DNA of 8,047 nt from an uncultured Trueperaceae bacterium (GTDB lineage Bacteria > Deinococcota > Deinococci > Deinococcales > Trueperaceae): the NCBI GenBank assembly GCA_937911855.1, contig CALDPK010000096.1:1-8047 (forward strand). Reading direction: 5' to 3'. The notes beneath the pieces are model-generated. The model was not told where the DNA came from, made no database searches, and saw only the letters and a program-made list of their open reading frames with translations. Positions 1 through 5,265 of the stretch are shown one piece after another. Position numbers and translations under genes: made by a program. Position 1 is the first letter of the stretch; each line of letters begins with the position of its first letter.

Positions 1-1258
1 TCGACTCGATGGCCCGGGCGTGCGCTTCAAGCCCTTCTGCCCGCGCCATGCGCGCTCCGGCTGGTCCGGTCTGCGCCACGAGCTGCCGGCTGCTGCGGAC
101 TACGGGCATGACCTTCTGGAAGTCGCGCAGGTTCACGAAGCTCGAGAACCTGGCACTGCGGCCCGTCGGCATGACGTGGCTGGGTCCGGCAATATAATCG
201 CCGAGCGCTTCCATGGTCGAGTGGCCGACGAATATTCCGCCGGCGTTCGTGACGAGCGGCAAAAGGGCGTCGGGGTCCTCAACCAGCAGGCACAGGTGTT
301 CCGGGGCGAACTCGTTGGCTACCTGCATGCCTTCCTGCAGATCTGCCACCAGTATCGCCGCGCCGCGCTCCTCAAGTGATTCGTTCGCCGTTTCAGCTGT
401 CGGCAGTCCGGCGGCAGCTTCCGGCAGACCTGCCAGCACCGCGTCCAGCAGCGCCTGCGAATCCGTCACCAGCACCGGCACTGCCCCTTCGTGCTCCGCC
501 TGGGCCAGCAGGTCGGCGATAACGTCCTGCGTGCGCGCGCTGGAGTCCGCCAGCACGAGCGTCTCGGTCGGTCCCGGCAGTGATTCGATGCCGACCAGTC
601 CGAACAGCTGCCGCTTCGCCTCCATCACGAAGCGGTTGCCGGGTCCGACGATCTTGTCGACCGGCATGACCGTTTCGGTTCCGAGGGCCAGTGCAGCGAC
701 CGCCTGGGCGCCACCGGCTGCGTAAACTTCGTCGATGCCCAGTTCGTGAGCGACCGCCAGGACGGCCTGATGCGGCGCGCCGCCAGGGCCGGGAGGGCTG
801 GCGACAGCTATCCGGCTGACTCCGGCGACCTGCGCTGGCACCGCAGTCATGATGAGCGTGCTGAACAGTGGCGCCTGGCCGCCCGGCACGTAACAGCCGA
901 CGCTGGCCAGGGGGCGTACCAGCATGCCGAACTCCGAATCACCTTCGCTGAAACTGAAGCCGGTCTCGCGCTGATGCGAATAGTAATTCCTGACCCGGCT
1001 GATCGACAGGCGGATGGCTTCCATGAGCTGCGCGTCAAGCGTGGCATGGGCCTCCTGCAGCCGGGCAGCGGGCACGCGCAGCGCTGTTGCCTCGCGGCTG
1101 TCGAACTGCTGCGTCAGGCGCATGACGGCGGCGTCGCCATCTTCCCTGACCGCTCTTATCACGTCGCGCACTACCTGCGCGGCGTTACTGCCGGTACTGT
1201 CAGCCTGCCGGTCACCCGACCATTTTTTCGCACTTTCGAAGCCAGTCAGAAGCCGCAT
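1..1258 (-). CDS. hisD: Histidinol dehydrogenase HisD (3' end cut by window edge)
   Basis: HisD oxidises L-histidinol to L-histidine in two NAD-dependent steps, the last reactions of histidine biosynthesis, in the cytoplasm. The minus frame stays open from the ATG at 1258 to the left edge: 419 codons plus one base, with no stop. Hallmarks seen: a glycine-rich GPGNRFVMEAKRQLFG block, LPGPTE, and the metal and catalytic residues of the family, Q253 and H256 (in AQAEHEG), the E320-H321 pair (in EFAPEHL), D354 (in GDYIAGPSH) and H413 (in EGLEAHA). Family members are about 430 residues, so only about 10 to 15 are missing. The ATG is the first possible start after an in-frame TGA six bases upstream. 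It has no clear Shine-Dalgarno sequence, but TAACTT lies eight bases upstream, which would suit a leaderless mRNA. It is separated from rplT by a terminator, so it is probably transcribed on its own. No other his gene is visible. Confidence 0.95.
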   Translation of the reverse strand, partial: MRLLTGFESAKKWSGDRQADSTGSNAAQVVRDVIRAVREDGDAAVMRLTQQFDSREATALRVPAARLQEAHATLDAQLMEAIRLSISRVRNYYSHQRETGFSFSEGDSEFGMLVRPLASVGCYVPGGQAPLFSTLIMTAVPAQVAGVSRIAVASPPGPGGAPHQAVLAVAHELGIDEVYAAGGAQAVAALALGTETVMPVDKIVGPGNRFVMEAKRQLFGLVGIESLPGPTETLVLADSSARTQDVIADLLAQAEHEGAVPVLVTDSQALLDAVLAGLPEAAAGLPTAETANESLEERGAAILVADLQEGMQVANEFAPEHLCLLVEDPDALLPLVTNAGGIFVGHSTMEALGDYIAGPSHVMPTGRSARFSSFVNLRDFQKVMPVVRSSRQLVAQTGPAGARMARAEGLEAHARAIES

Positions 1259-1280
1259 ATCATTTCAAGTTAGCACGCCG
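1259..1280 (-). promoter_or_regulatory. Possible leaderless -10 element for hisD
   Basis: On the minus strand a TGC-TAACTT sequence (a TANNNT type of -10 box with an extended TG) ends eight bases before the hisD ATG. No Shine-Dalgarno sequence intervenes. The spacing would put the transcript start at or very near the start codon. No good -35 hexamer is visible, because the upstream sequence is almost pure G+C. This is a weak call resting on spacing and on the missing ribosome binding site. Confidence 0.25.
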
Positions 1281-1316
1281 CCAGCGCCGCGCAGCGCGCC
1301 CGGATGCGTGGAAAAC

Positions 1317-1358
1317 GAAATCGGGGCACACCGCCCCTAAGCGGTGTGCCCCGATTTT
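1317..1358 (-). terminator. Rho-independent terminator of infC-rpmI-rplT (bidirectional shape)
   Basis: A perfect 14-base inverted repeat (1321-1334 and 1341-1354) encloses a six-base loop. It is flanked by A residues on the left and T residues on the right, which extend the stem to about 17 pairs. Read on the minus strand the hairpin is followed by TTTCGTTTT, so it terminates transcripts leaving rplT, whose stop codon is about 30 bases upstream. The plus strand also has a TTTT run after the stem, so the shape works both ways, although no plus-strand gene ends here. It insulates hisD from the ribosomal-protein operon. Confidence 0.9.
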
Positions 1359-1388
1359 ACGCACCCTTACGGGTGTAAGAAACGGCTG

Positions 1389-1754
1389 TCAGGCAGAGAC
1401 TGACTGTGCCGCGTCGCGCGAAACATCCACGAGTTTGCGGAATGATTCGGGCTCCCGCACTGCCAGGTCGGCAAGGACCTTACGGTCCATTTCGACACCG
1501 GCAACGCGCAGACCGTGCATGAAGCTGGAGTAACTCACACCTTCAAGACGGGTCGCAGCGTTGATGCGTGCAATCCACAGGCGCCGGAAGACATTCTTCT
1601 TGTCGCGGCGATCGCGGTAGCTGTAATCAGCGGCGTTGAGGAGGGTCTGGGTTGCGTTACGGACGTTCTTGCGGCGTCCGCTGAAGCCTTTGGCCCTCTT
1701 CAGGATCTTCTTGTGCCTGGCGCGGCGCGTGGTTCCGGTCTTGGTTCTTGGCAT
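1389..1754 (-). CDS. rplT: 50S ribosomal protein L20
   Basis: L20 binds 23S rRNA early in assembly of the large ribosomal subunit. In several bacteria it also represses its own operon. The 121-residue product has the family's basic start, MPRTKTGTTRRARHKKILK, with a long helical arm rich in Arg and Lys. The core is typical, including the signature KKNVFRRLWIARINAATR and the SYSSFMHGL and DRKVLADLA segments. Length is normal for L20 (about 115 to 120 residues) with a slightly longer Ala/Ser tail. The ATG has a GGGGG-type ribosome binding site eight bases upstream. It lies 13 bases after rpmI and is last in the infC-rpmI-rplT operon, the usual order in bacteria, and is followed by a strong terminator hairpin. 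Confidence 0.98.
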   Translation of the reverse strand: MPRTKTGTTRRARHKKILKRAKGFSGRRKNVRNATQTLLNAADYSYRDRRDKKNVFRRLWIARINAATRLEGVSYSSFMHGLRVAGVEMDRKVLADLAVREPESFRKLVDVSRDAAQSVSA

Positions 1755-1767
1755 CTCTTAAGCCCCC

Positions 1768-1968
1768 TTACTTTCCGTAGGGAAGCAGCGCCCGGATACG
1801 GACGGCTTCTGACTCTGAGATGACGAGTCCACGACGGCCCTGGCGGATGCGCTTACCCGACTTGTGGTAGCTCAGGTGGCGCTTGCCTGAACGCATGGCC
1901 ACGACTTTACCTCGCCCTGTGATCTTGACACGGGCTTTGGTGCCCTTATGGGTCTTCAATTTAGGCAT
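1768..1968 (-). CDS. rpmI: 50S ribosomal protein L35
   Basis: L35 is a small basic protein of the large ribosomal subunit. The 66-residue product is full length for the family and carries the usual MPKLKTHKGTKARVKITG start, the RSGKRHLSYHKSGKR centre and a LVISESEAVRIRALLPY end. The ATG at 1968 has an AGGGAG ribosome binding site at 1983-1978, nine bases upstream. A small hairpin abuts that site (see 1984-2006). The gene lies 81 bases after infC and 13 bases before rplT, the classic order for these three genes. Confidence 0.98.
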   Translation of the reverse strand: MPKLKTHKGTKARVKITGRGKVVAMRSGKRHLSYHKSGKRIRQGRRGLVISESEAVRIRALLPYGK

Positions 1969-1983
1969 CTTGCTTATCTCCCT

Positions 1984-2006
1984 GACACCAGCTTGGCACT
2001 GGCGTC
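1984..2006 (-). promoter_or_regulatory. Hairpin next to the rpmI ribosome binding site
   Basis: In the 81-base infC-rpmI gap the minus strand can form an eight-pair stem (2006-1999 with 1991-1984, one G-U pair) around a seven-base loop. The foot of the stem touches the rpmI Shine-Dalgarno sequence at 1983-1978. In other bacteria L20 binds structured mRNA in this operon to repress rpmI and rplT translation. This hairpin could be part of such an operator, or a minor structure without function. The stem is seen; the role is inference. Confidence 0.35.
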
Positions 2007-2049
2007 TGCTTGAACTGTCCGGCGGTGAAGCCGCGGAGCTTCTGGTGAA

Positions 2050-2562
2050 TCAGTCGCTTACGGGGCGCAGGGTCATGTTCATGTCCATGCCTGCGATGCT
2101 CGGTGGCGAATCGACGATGGCGTTTCCGGAAAGTTCCTTGGCGACCCGATCGAGAATCTGCTTGCCGAGCTCCGGATGAGCACGTTCACGACCACGGAAC
2201 ATTATTACGACCCGAACCTTGTGGCCTTCCTTGAGGAAACGGCGGATGTGGTTGACCTTGGTAACGAAGTCATGGTCGCCAATCTTGACCCTGAACTTGA
2301 TGGACTTCATTTCCTGCTGACGGCTGCGCTTGCGGGCGTCCTTCTCCTGCTGCTGCAGCTCGTAGCGGTACTTTCCGTAGTCCAGCATCTTCGCCACTGG
2401 CGGCTGGGCGGCTTCGCCTACCAGCACCAGGTCCAGGTCGATCTCCCTGGCTCGCGCTACAGCTTCACGGGTATCAACGATGCCCTGCTGCTGTCCGTCC
2501 GCGCCAATCAGTCTTACCTGCCTGACGCGAATCTGATCGTTCACCTTCAAATCTCTCGCTAT
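2050..2562 (-). CDS. infC: Translation initiation factor IF-3, probable AUA start
   Basis: IF-3 binds the 30S subunit, keeps 50S off and checks the start codon and initiator tRNA. The product shows both domains: an N-domain (KVNDQIRVRQVRLIG, then VDTREAVARARE) with the family signature KMLDYGKYRYELQQ, and a C-domain (KSIKFRVKIGDHDF, HIRRFLKEGHKVRVVIMFRGRE, MDMNM). The start matters here. The best ribosome binding site, GGAGGTGA at 2575-2568, sits five bases before an ATA at 2562, giving 170 residues, very close to Thermus IF-3 as I recall it. infC genes are known for rare start codons (AUU in E. coli), by which IF-3 represses itself. Alternatives are ATG at 2592 (180 residues) or GTG at 2601 (183 residues), both with weak ribosome binding sites. 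First gene of infC-rpmI-rplT. The family call is certain; the start is inference. Confidence 0.95.
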   Translation of the reverse strand: MARDLKVNDQIRVRQVRLIGADGQQQGIVDTREAVARAREIDLDLVLVGEAAQPPVAKMLDYGKYRYELQQQEKDARKRSRQQEMKSIKFRVKIGDHDFVTKVNHIRRFLKEGHKVRVVIMFRGRERAHPELGKQILDRVAKELSGNAIVDSPPSIAGMDMNMTLRPVSD

Positions 2563-2567
2563 GGACT

Positions 2568-2575
2568 TCACCTCC
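2568..2575 (-). promoter_or_regulatory. Shine-Dalgarno site that decides the infC start
   Basis: GGAGGTGA on the minus strand is a full eight-base match to the usual 3' end of 16S rRNA. It lies inside the longer possible infC reading frames, about 17 bases downstream of the ATG at 2592, so it cannot serve that codon. Its spacing is ideal for the ATA at 2562, with eight bases from GGAGG. This is the main evidence for a non-canonical start. Confidence 0.7.
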
Positions 2576-2611
2576 AAAGTGAATGCGTACATTACCTGCA
2601 CGCAGCGTGCC

Positions 2612-2641
2612 AGTCTAGCACAACAGGCTGCCTTTCAGCAA
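2612..2641 (-). promoter_or_regulatory. Promoter of the infC-rpmI-rplT operon
   Basis: On the minus strand TTGCTG (2641-2636) and TAGACT (2617-2612) are 18 bases apart, and the -10 box is preceded by TGC, an extended -10. The predicted transcript start is near 2605. That leaves a leader of about 42 bases before the AUA codon of infC, but only about 12 before the upstream ATG. The location is right for the operon; the -35 match is modest. Confidence 0.5.
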
Positions 2642-2678
2642 CGGACAGCCGACAGCGCAGCACCGGTCCGAAAACGTG

Positions 2679-2684
2679 TACATT
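2679..2684 (+). promoter_or_regulatory. Possible leaderless -10 box for the small gene at 2690
   Basis: TACATT fits the TANNNT pattern and ends five bases before the ATG at 2690. There is no Shine-Dalgarno sequence in the bases before that ATG. Leaderless mRNAs with a -10 box this close to the start codon are common in Deinococcus. No convincing -35 box is visible, so this remains a candidate. Confidence 0.35.
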
Positions 2685-2689
2685 CAGTC

Positions 2690-2890
2690 ATGAGAACTGT
2701 TCGCACCGGCGAGGAAATACATTACAGGGGTCAGCGCTGGACGGTGTCACAGGTCGATCCGGCCCGCATGAATCCGTACCGCCTGGTCAGGACCGAGCCC
2801 ACCGGAACCGAAGTTGAGTGGGTGACGCGCGAGCAGCTGGAGCGCATCCAGAGTTACGTGCGCGCTGTTGAGGATACTGACCGGGTCTGA
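2690..2890 (+). CDS. Small hypothetical protein, 66 residues
   Basis: I do not recognise this family. The product begins MRTVRTGEEIHYRGQRW and continues with short alternating polar and hydrophobic strands (WTVSQVDP, YRLVRTEP, EVEWVTREQLERI). This looks like a small SH3-like beta-barrel with a C-terminal helix; that fold guess is by eye. It has no signal peptide or membrane segment. The same frame is open back to an ATG at 2561, but that would overlap the infC start, and the plausible protein begins at 2690. The start has no Shine-Dalgarno sequence but has TACATT five bases upstream, so it may be leaderless. It diverges from infC and its last 37 bases overlap, tail to tail, the end of the FAD-protein gene. 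The overlap and small size leave some doubt that it is expressed. Confidence 0.6.
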   Translation: MRTVRTGEEIHYRGQRWTVSQVDPARMNPYRLVRTEPTGTEVEWVTREQLERIQSYVRAVEDTDRV

Positions 2891-3570
2891 TTCACCAGCG
2901 CTTCGCCAAGCGCCTGACCTGCCGCTGCTGCACCGGCGAAGTCCAGCTCCGGGTCGACGCACCAGCCGGCTGCCGCCAGCCCCGCCGTCTGCCTGAGCCA
3001 GACCCCGTCCTCGAGCTGACCGTCGTCGATCACCCTGGCGGTCACACTGCCGGGTCCAGCTGAACCATCGAACTGGCGGGTGACCTCCCGCAGCTCCACT
3101 CCCAGCCCTTCAAGGCTTTCTGCCAGTTCCGGATAACTCATCTGCGACGGTCTGCCTGCCATCTCGGTGAGGCTGCCCTGGCTGAGTTTTGCCGCCAGGA
3201 AACTGCCGGCGCACACTGCCACAAGCGGGGCACTGAAACGCGGGCCTTCCCAGGTGCCCACCCCCGTGACCGCGCCGCCCTCCCCCAGGATCTCGCTGAC
3301 GCTGGCCTGCAGTACGTGCAGGTTGTCGCGCTGTTCCAGCAGCCACTTGGCCCGGCCGTGCAGCTGCCGTGCCTGCGGAACCTGGCTGAATCCTTCCAGA
3401 ACTGCCCCCGTGAACGAGGACTCACTTCCTGACAGCTGCACGCCCGGGTCCGCGTAGAACACCGTGTCGAGGCTGGCGCTGACCAGCAGCGTGTCCAGCC
3501 CCGCTCCGGAGCAGATCCAGGCGGCACTGCAGCCCGCGGGGCCCGCGCCGACGATGATCACGTCAGGCAT
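2854..3570 (-). CDS. Short MnmG/GidA-like FAD-dependent oxidoreductase
   Basis: The product is a 238-residue soluble protein with an N-terminal Rossmann dinucleotide-binding fold: DVIIVGAGPAGCSAAW at residues 3 to 18 includes the GxGxxG motif. Features shared with the FAD domain of MnmG (GidA) include LLVSASLDT after the second strand, a HGRAKWLLEQRDNLHVLQ stretch, VAVCAGSFLAAKL and a GWCVDPELDFAGAAAAG end that probably contacts FAD. MnmG itself is over 600 residues and modifies tRNA wobble uridine. This protein lacks the rest, so it should not be called MnmG. Stand-alone short GidA-related proteins of about 230 residues occur in Thermus, to my recollection with a crystal structure. Its substrate is unknown. 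The ATG lies three bases after the stop of the gene before it, so it is last in the ubiE operon. The end overlaps the small plus-strand gene. Confidence 0.85.
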   Translation of the reverse strand: MPDVIIVGAGPAGCSAAWICSGAGLDTLLVSASLDTVFYADPGVQLSGSESSFTGAVLEGFSQVPQARQLHGRAKWLLEQRDNLHVLQASVSEILGEGGAVTGVGTWEGPRFSAPLVAVCAGSFLAAKLSQGSLTEMAGRPSQMSYPELAESLEGLGVELREVTRQFDGSAGPGSVTARVIDDGQLEDGVWLRQTAGLAAAGWCVDPELDFAGAAAAGQALGEALVNQTRSVSSTART

Positions 3571-3573
3571 GAG

Positions 3574-4179
3574 CTATTCCGATATCGGCACGGTCGCGGT
3601 CATGTACGGCTGACGCCTGCCGGCAGCAGTGATTATCACGTGCCGGTTGTCGGGCAGCCGCTGGTGGATGAGGACGCCGCGCTTCGCGCCGCCCAGAGCC
3701 TCGACCGGCGCCTCTGCGTTCAGGATCACCCGCAGGTGATGGCCCAGCCCGGATTTGAGCTGGCCGTACTCGTAACGACCGTCGCCTTCCAGGCGGTAGC
3801 CGAAGAAGAACTCGGTGCGTTCACCGCCGGCGTAAACGGTGGTAAGCGACTGGGCTTCCCCGCTGCGGTAATGCGCGACGGCTTCCCAGCAGAGGGCGCT
3901 GGCTTCCTCTTCGCTCACGAAGCGTACGTGCGCGGCGCTCGTGTCACCGAAGAATGCCGCCGGGAACTGCCGCGACTGCACGTAATAGCCGTTGCGGCCC
4001 GCGCGTACCTTCATCACGTCGTTGTCGTAGGAACGCCCCTTGACGAGGCTCTTGAGGTGCGAGATGGCGAGGCCGTACCGCTGGTCGTGCGTCCCGGCGA
4101 AATGCTCCCAGTCGGGATCAATGAGCGCCATGTCAGTGTTTATCTCGAATCCCTTCAGCGTTTCACGCCGGATTTCCAT
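3574..4179 (-). CDS. Conserved-looking hypothetical protein, 201 residues
   Basis: I do not recognise a family. The product is soluble by eye, with no signal peptide, membrane segment, nucleotide-binding loop or metal-binding Cys/His cluster. Visible segments are an N-terminal stretch (MEIRRETLKGFEINTDMALID), an aromatic and charged part (WEHFAGTHDQRYGLAISHLKS), a possible helix SEEEASALCWEAVAHYRSGE near residues 89-108, and a beta-rich second half (TEFFFGYRLEGDGRYEYGQ, HHLRVILNAEAPVEAL, HVIITAAGRRQPYMTATV). The ATG directly follows the ubiE stop (TGAATG) with AGGA four bases before the start. The FAD gene starts three bases after its stop. Such tight packing implies co-transcription and probably translational coupling with ubiE and the FAD protein. 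A link to quinone or flavin chemistry is only a guess from context. Codon use matches its neighbours. Confidence 0.85.
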   Translation of the reverse strand: MEIRRETLKGFEINTDMALIDPDWEHFAGTHDQRYGLAISHLKSLVKGRSYDNDVMKVRAGRNGYYVQSRQFPAAFFGDTSAAHVRFVSEEEASALCWEAVAHYRSGEAQSLTTVYAGGERTEFFFGYRLEGDGRYEYGQLKSGLGHHLRVILNAEAPVEALGGAKRGVLIHQRLPDNRHVIITAAGRRQPYMTATVPISE

Positions 4180-4947
4180 TCAGTCCTGCCTCTCAGTCTG
4201 TTCAGTGATTGTACCTGCCACAGGGTGTATCCCGGCCACATGCACGGCGGAAAGTCCCATGCTCTGCAGGCGGTGGCGGACGGTGTCGAAGCCCGAATCG
4301 ACAAGCGAGCGGGCGAGCACCGTCGGGCTCATGAAGCCGACCACGGACGTGGGCAGATACGTGTATGCGGCGCGACTGCCGGAGATGAGTCCGCCGATGA
4401 GCGGCAAGAGCCGCGCGAAGTAGAAACGGATGAGTGCACCCCACAGCCCTCCGGGCGGGGGTGGAAATTCAAGCACCACGAGGCGGCCGCCGGGCCTGAG
4501 CACGCGGCGGAACTCACGCAGTCCTGCTGCCGGGTCAGCCAGGTTGCGCAGTCCGTAAGCGATCGTCACAAGGTCGAAGCTGGCATCCGGGAAAGGCAGG
4601 TTCTGCGCGTCACCCTGGACGAACTGTATGTCTGCCCCTGCCTTCTGCCCTTTCGCGCGGGCGAGCTCGAGCATGCCCGCGGAGAAATCAAGGCCGGTTA
4701 TGGCTGCCGCTGGTGCCTGGCGCCTCAGTTCGAAAGCCAGGTCGCCCGTGCCGGTAGCAACGTCAAGGATGGCAGCGGGGCTGTTACCGAGCCCCAGCCG
4801 TACGGCTTCCTGGCGCCAGCGGATGTCGAGCCCCAGGCTCAGTATCCTGTTCAGCAGGTCGTAGCGTCCGGCGATCTCGTCAAACATGCCCTGCACCCGG
4901 ACGGCCTTGTCGGGCTGTTCGGGGCTTGAAGGTGACCGGGAGGTCAC
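4180..4947 (-). CDS. ubiE: Demethylmenaquinone methyltransferase (UbiE/MenG family)
   Basis: This enzyme uses S-adenosylmethionine to methylate demethylmenaquinone (or the ubiquinone precursor) at the ring carbon, the last step of menaquinone synthesis, at the inner face of the membrane. The 255-residue product has the family start VQGMFDEIAGRYDLLNRILS (18-37), the SAM-binding motif DVATGTGD (62-69), the acidic GLDFS turn (85-89), GDAQNLPFPDASFD (112-125), YGLRN (131-135) and the RRVLRPGGRLVVLEF strand. In a Deinococcota host, which uses menaquinone, MenG is the likelier role. The start is GTG at 4947; an in-frame TAA lies shortly upstream, so no longer form is possible. AAGGA lies 12 bases before it. 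The GTG overlaps the stop of a 20-codon leader ORF by four bases (GTGA), suggesting coupling. The next gene follows immediately. Confidence 0.95.
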   Translation of the reverse strand: MTSRSPSSPEQPDKAVRVQGMFDEIAGRYDLLNRILSLGLDIRWRQEAVRLGLGNSPAAILDVATGTGDLAFELRRQAPAAAITGLDFSAGMLELARAKGQKAGADIQFVQGDAQNLPFPDASFDLVTIAYGLRNLADPAAGLREFRRVLRPGGRLVVLEFPPPPGGLWGALIRFYFARLLPLIGGLISGSRAAYTYLPTSVVGFMSPTVLARSLVDSGFDTVRHRLQSMGLSAVHVAGIHPVAGTITEQTERQD

Positions 4948-5006
4948 TCGGCAGCAGCGTCCTTATTCAGGTTTTCAGTGCACGTGGGGGTGTACTTCAT
5001 GTTCAT
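4944..5006 (-). CDS. 20-codon leader ORF coupled to ubiE
   Basis: A short frame, MNMKYTPTCTENLNKDAAAE, opens at an ATG at 5006 and ends in a TGA whose first bases are shared with the ubiE GTG (GTGA, four-base overlap). It has the best ribosome binding site in the region, GGAGGG at 5019-5014, seven bases from the ATG, better than that of ubiE itself. A second in-frame ATG lies two codons later. The arrangement fits a leader peptide whose translation feeds ribosomes into ubiE. No run of one amino acid suggests attenuation. It has no recognisable family and could also be chance, but ribosome binding site and overlap together support it. Confidence 0.5.
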   Translation of the reverse strand: MNMKYTPTCTENLNKDAAAE

Positions 5007-5040
5007 GCCTGCGCCCTCCACTGACGCTTTGACTGCGCCG

Positions 5041-5049
5041 ATCCTATCA
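5041..5049 (-). promoter_or_regulatory. Candidate extended -10 promoter of the ubiE operon
   Basis: The minus strand reads TGATAGGAT, a TGn plus TAGGAT extended -10. A transcript start near 5034 would give a leader of about 28 bases carrying the GGAGGG site of the leader ORF. No -35 hexamer stands out at 16 to 18 bases; the nearest TTGACA-like sequence, GTGACC, is 22 bases away. This is a moderate to weak call. Confidence 0.35.
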
Positions 5050-5127
5050 CGGGCTCAGGGCCGTTTCGGGTCACTCACACGGCAGCTTAAGCGTGCCTGA
5101 TGTAGCGAAAGTGCTCGCAGGACGGCA

Positions 5128-5148
5128 CTTAATGTAGTAAGCTATACC
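5128..5148 (+). promoter_or_regulatory. Weak candidate promoter region for typA
   Basis: This is the only A+T-rich patch upstream of typA. It offers three overlapping -10-like hexamers (5130-5135, 5138-5143 and 5143-5148) in the right orientation. None has a good -35 partner at standard spacing, so the exact element cannot be chosen from sequence alone. Confidence 0.25.
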
Positions 5149-5265
5149 GCTGCAGGGCGACGTGTTCACAGCATCGCGCCAATCCAGCATTGAGCGTCCA
5201 GAGGTGTCCGGCACGCAGCCGCCGGAAGCATCACAACTGCCTGTCAGGCCTCACAGAGAGAAACT

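Larger units (their letters stand above)
5007..5265. other. Divergent intergenic region between ubiE operon and typA
   Basis: These 259 bases hold no credible gene. The left half contains the ribosome binding site and probable promoter of the ubiE operon (minus). The centre has a short A+T-richer patch (about 5128-5148, with TAATGT, TAAGCT and TATACC) standing out from G+C-rich DNA, the likeliest place for the typA promoter on the plus strand; no matching -35 box is clear. That would leave a typA leader of roughly 110 bases. I see no terminator, riboswitch or strong inverted repeat. Confidence 0.5.

Noticed and set aside
20..1273. Several plus-strand frames of 100 to 175 codons opposite hisD
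   Set aside because: They are antisense to a continuous HisD sequence with all catalytic and metal residues in place.
2050..2601. infC starting at GTG 2601 or ATG 2592
   Set aside because: Both have poor ribosome binding sites and leave the perfect GGAGGTGA buried in the coding sequence. The predicted transcript start near 2605 leaves them almost no leader. I prefer ATA at 2562, but these starts are not excluded.
2176..2817. A 213-codon plus-strand frame across infC and beyond
   Set aside because: It lies mainly opposite infC, and its Leu-rich stretch is the complement of the Gln/Glu/Lys-rich IF-3 linker, not a membrane segment.
3640..4929. A 429-codon open frame on the plus strand
   Set aside because: It runs antisense through ubiE and the 201-residue gene, both of which have good starts, tight spacing and, for ubiE, clear motifs. 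The plus-strand protein shows no family features.
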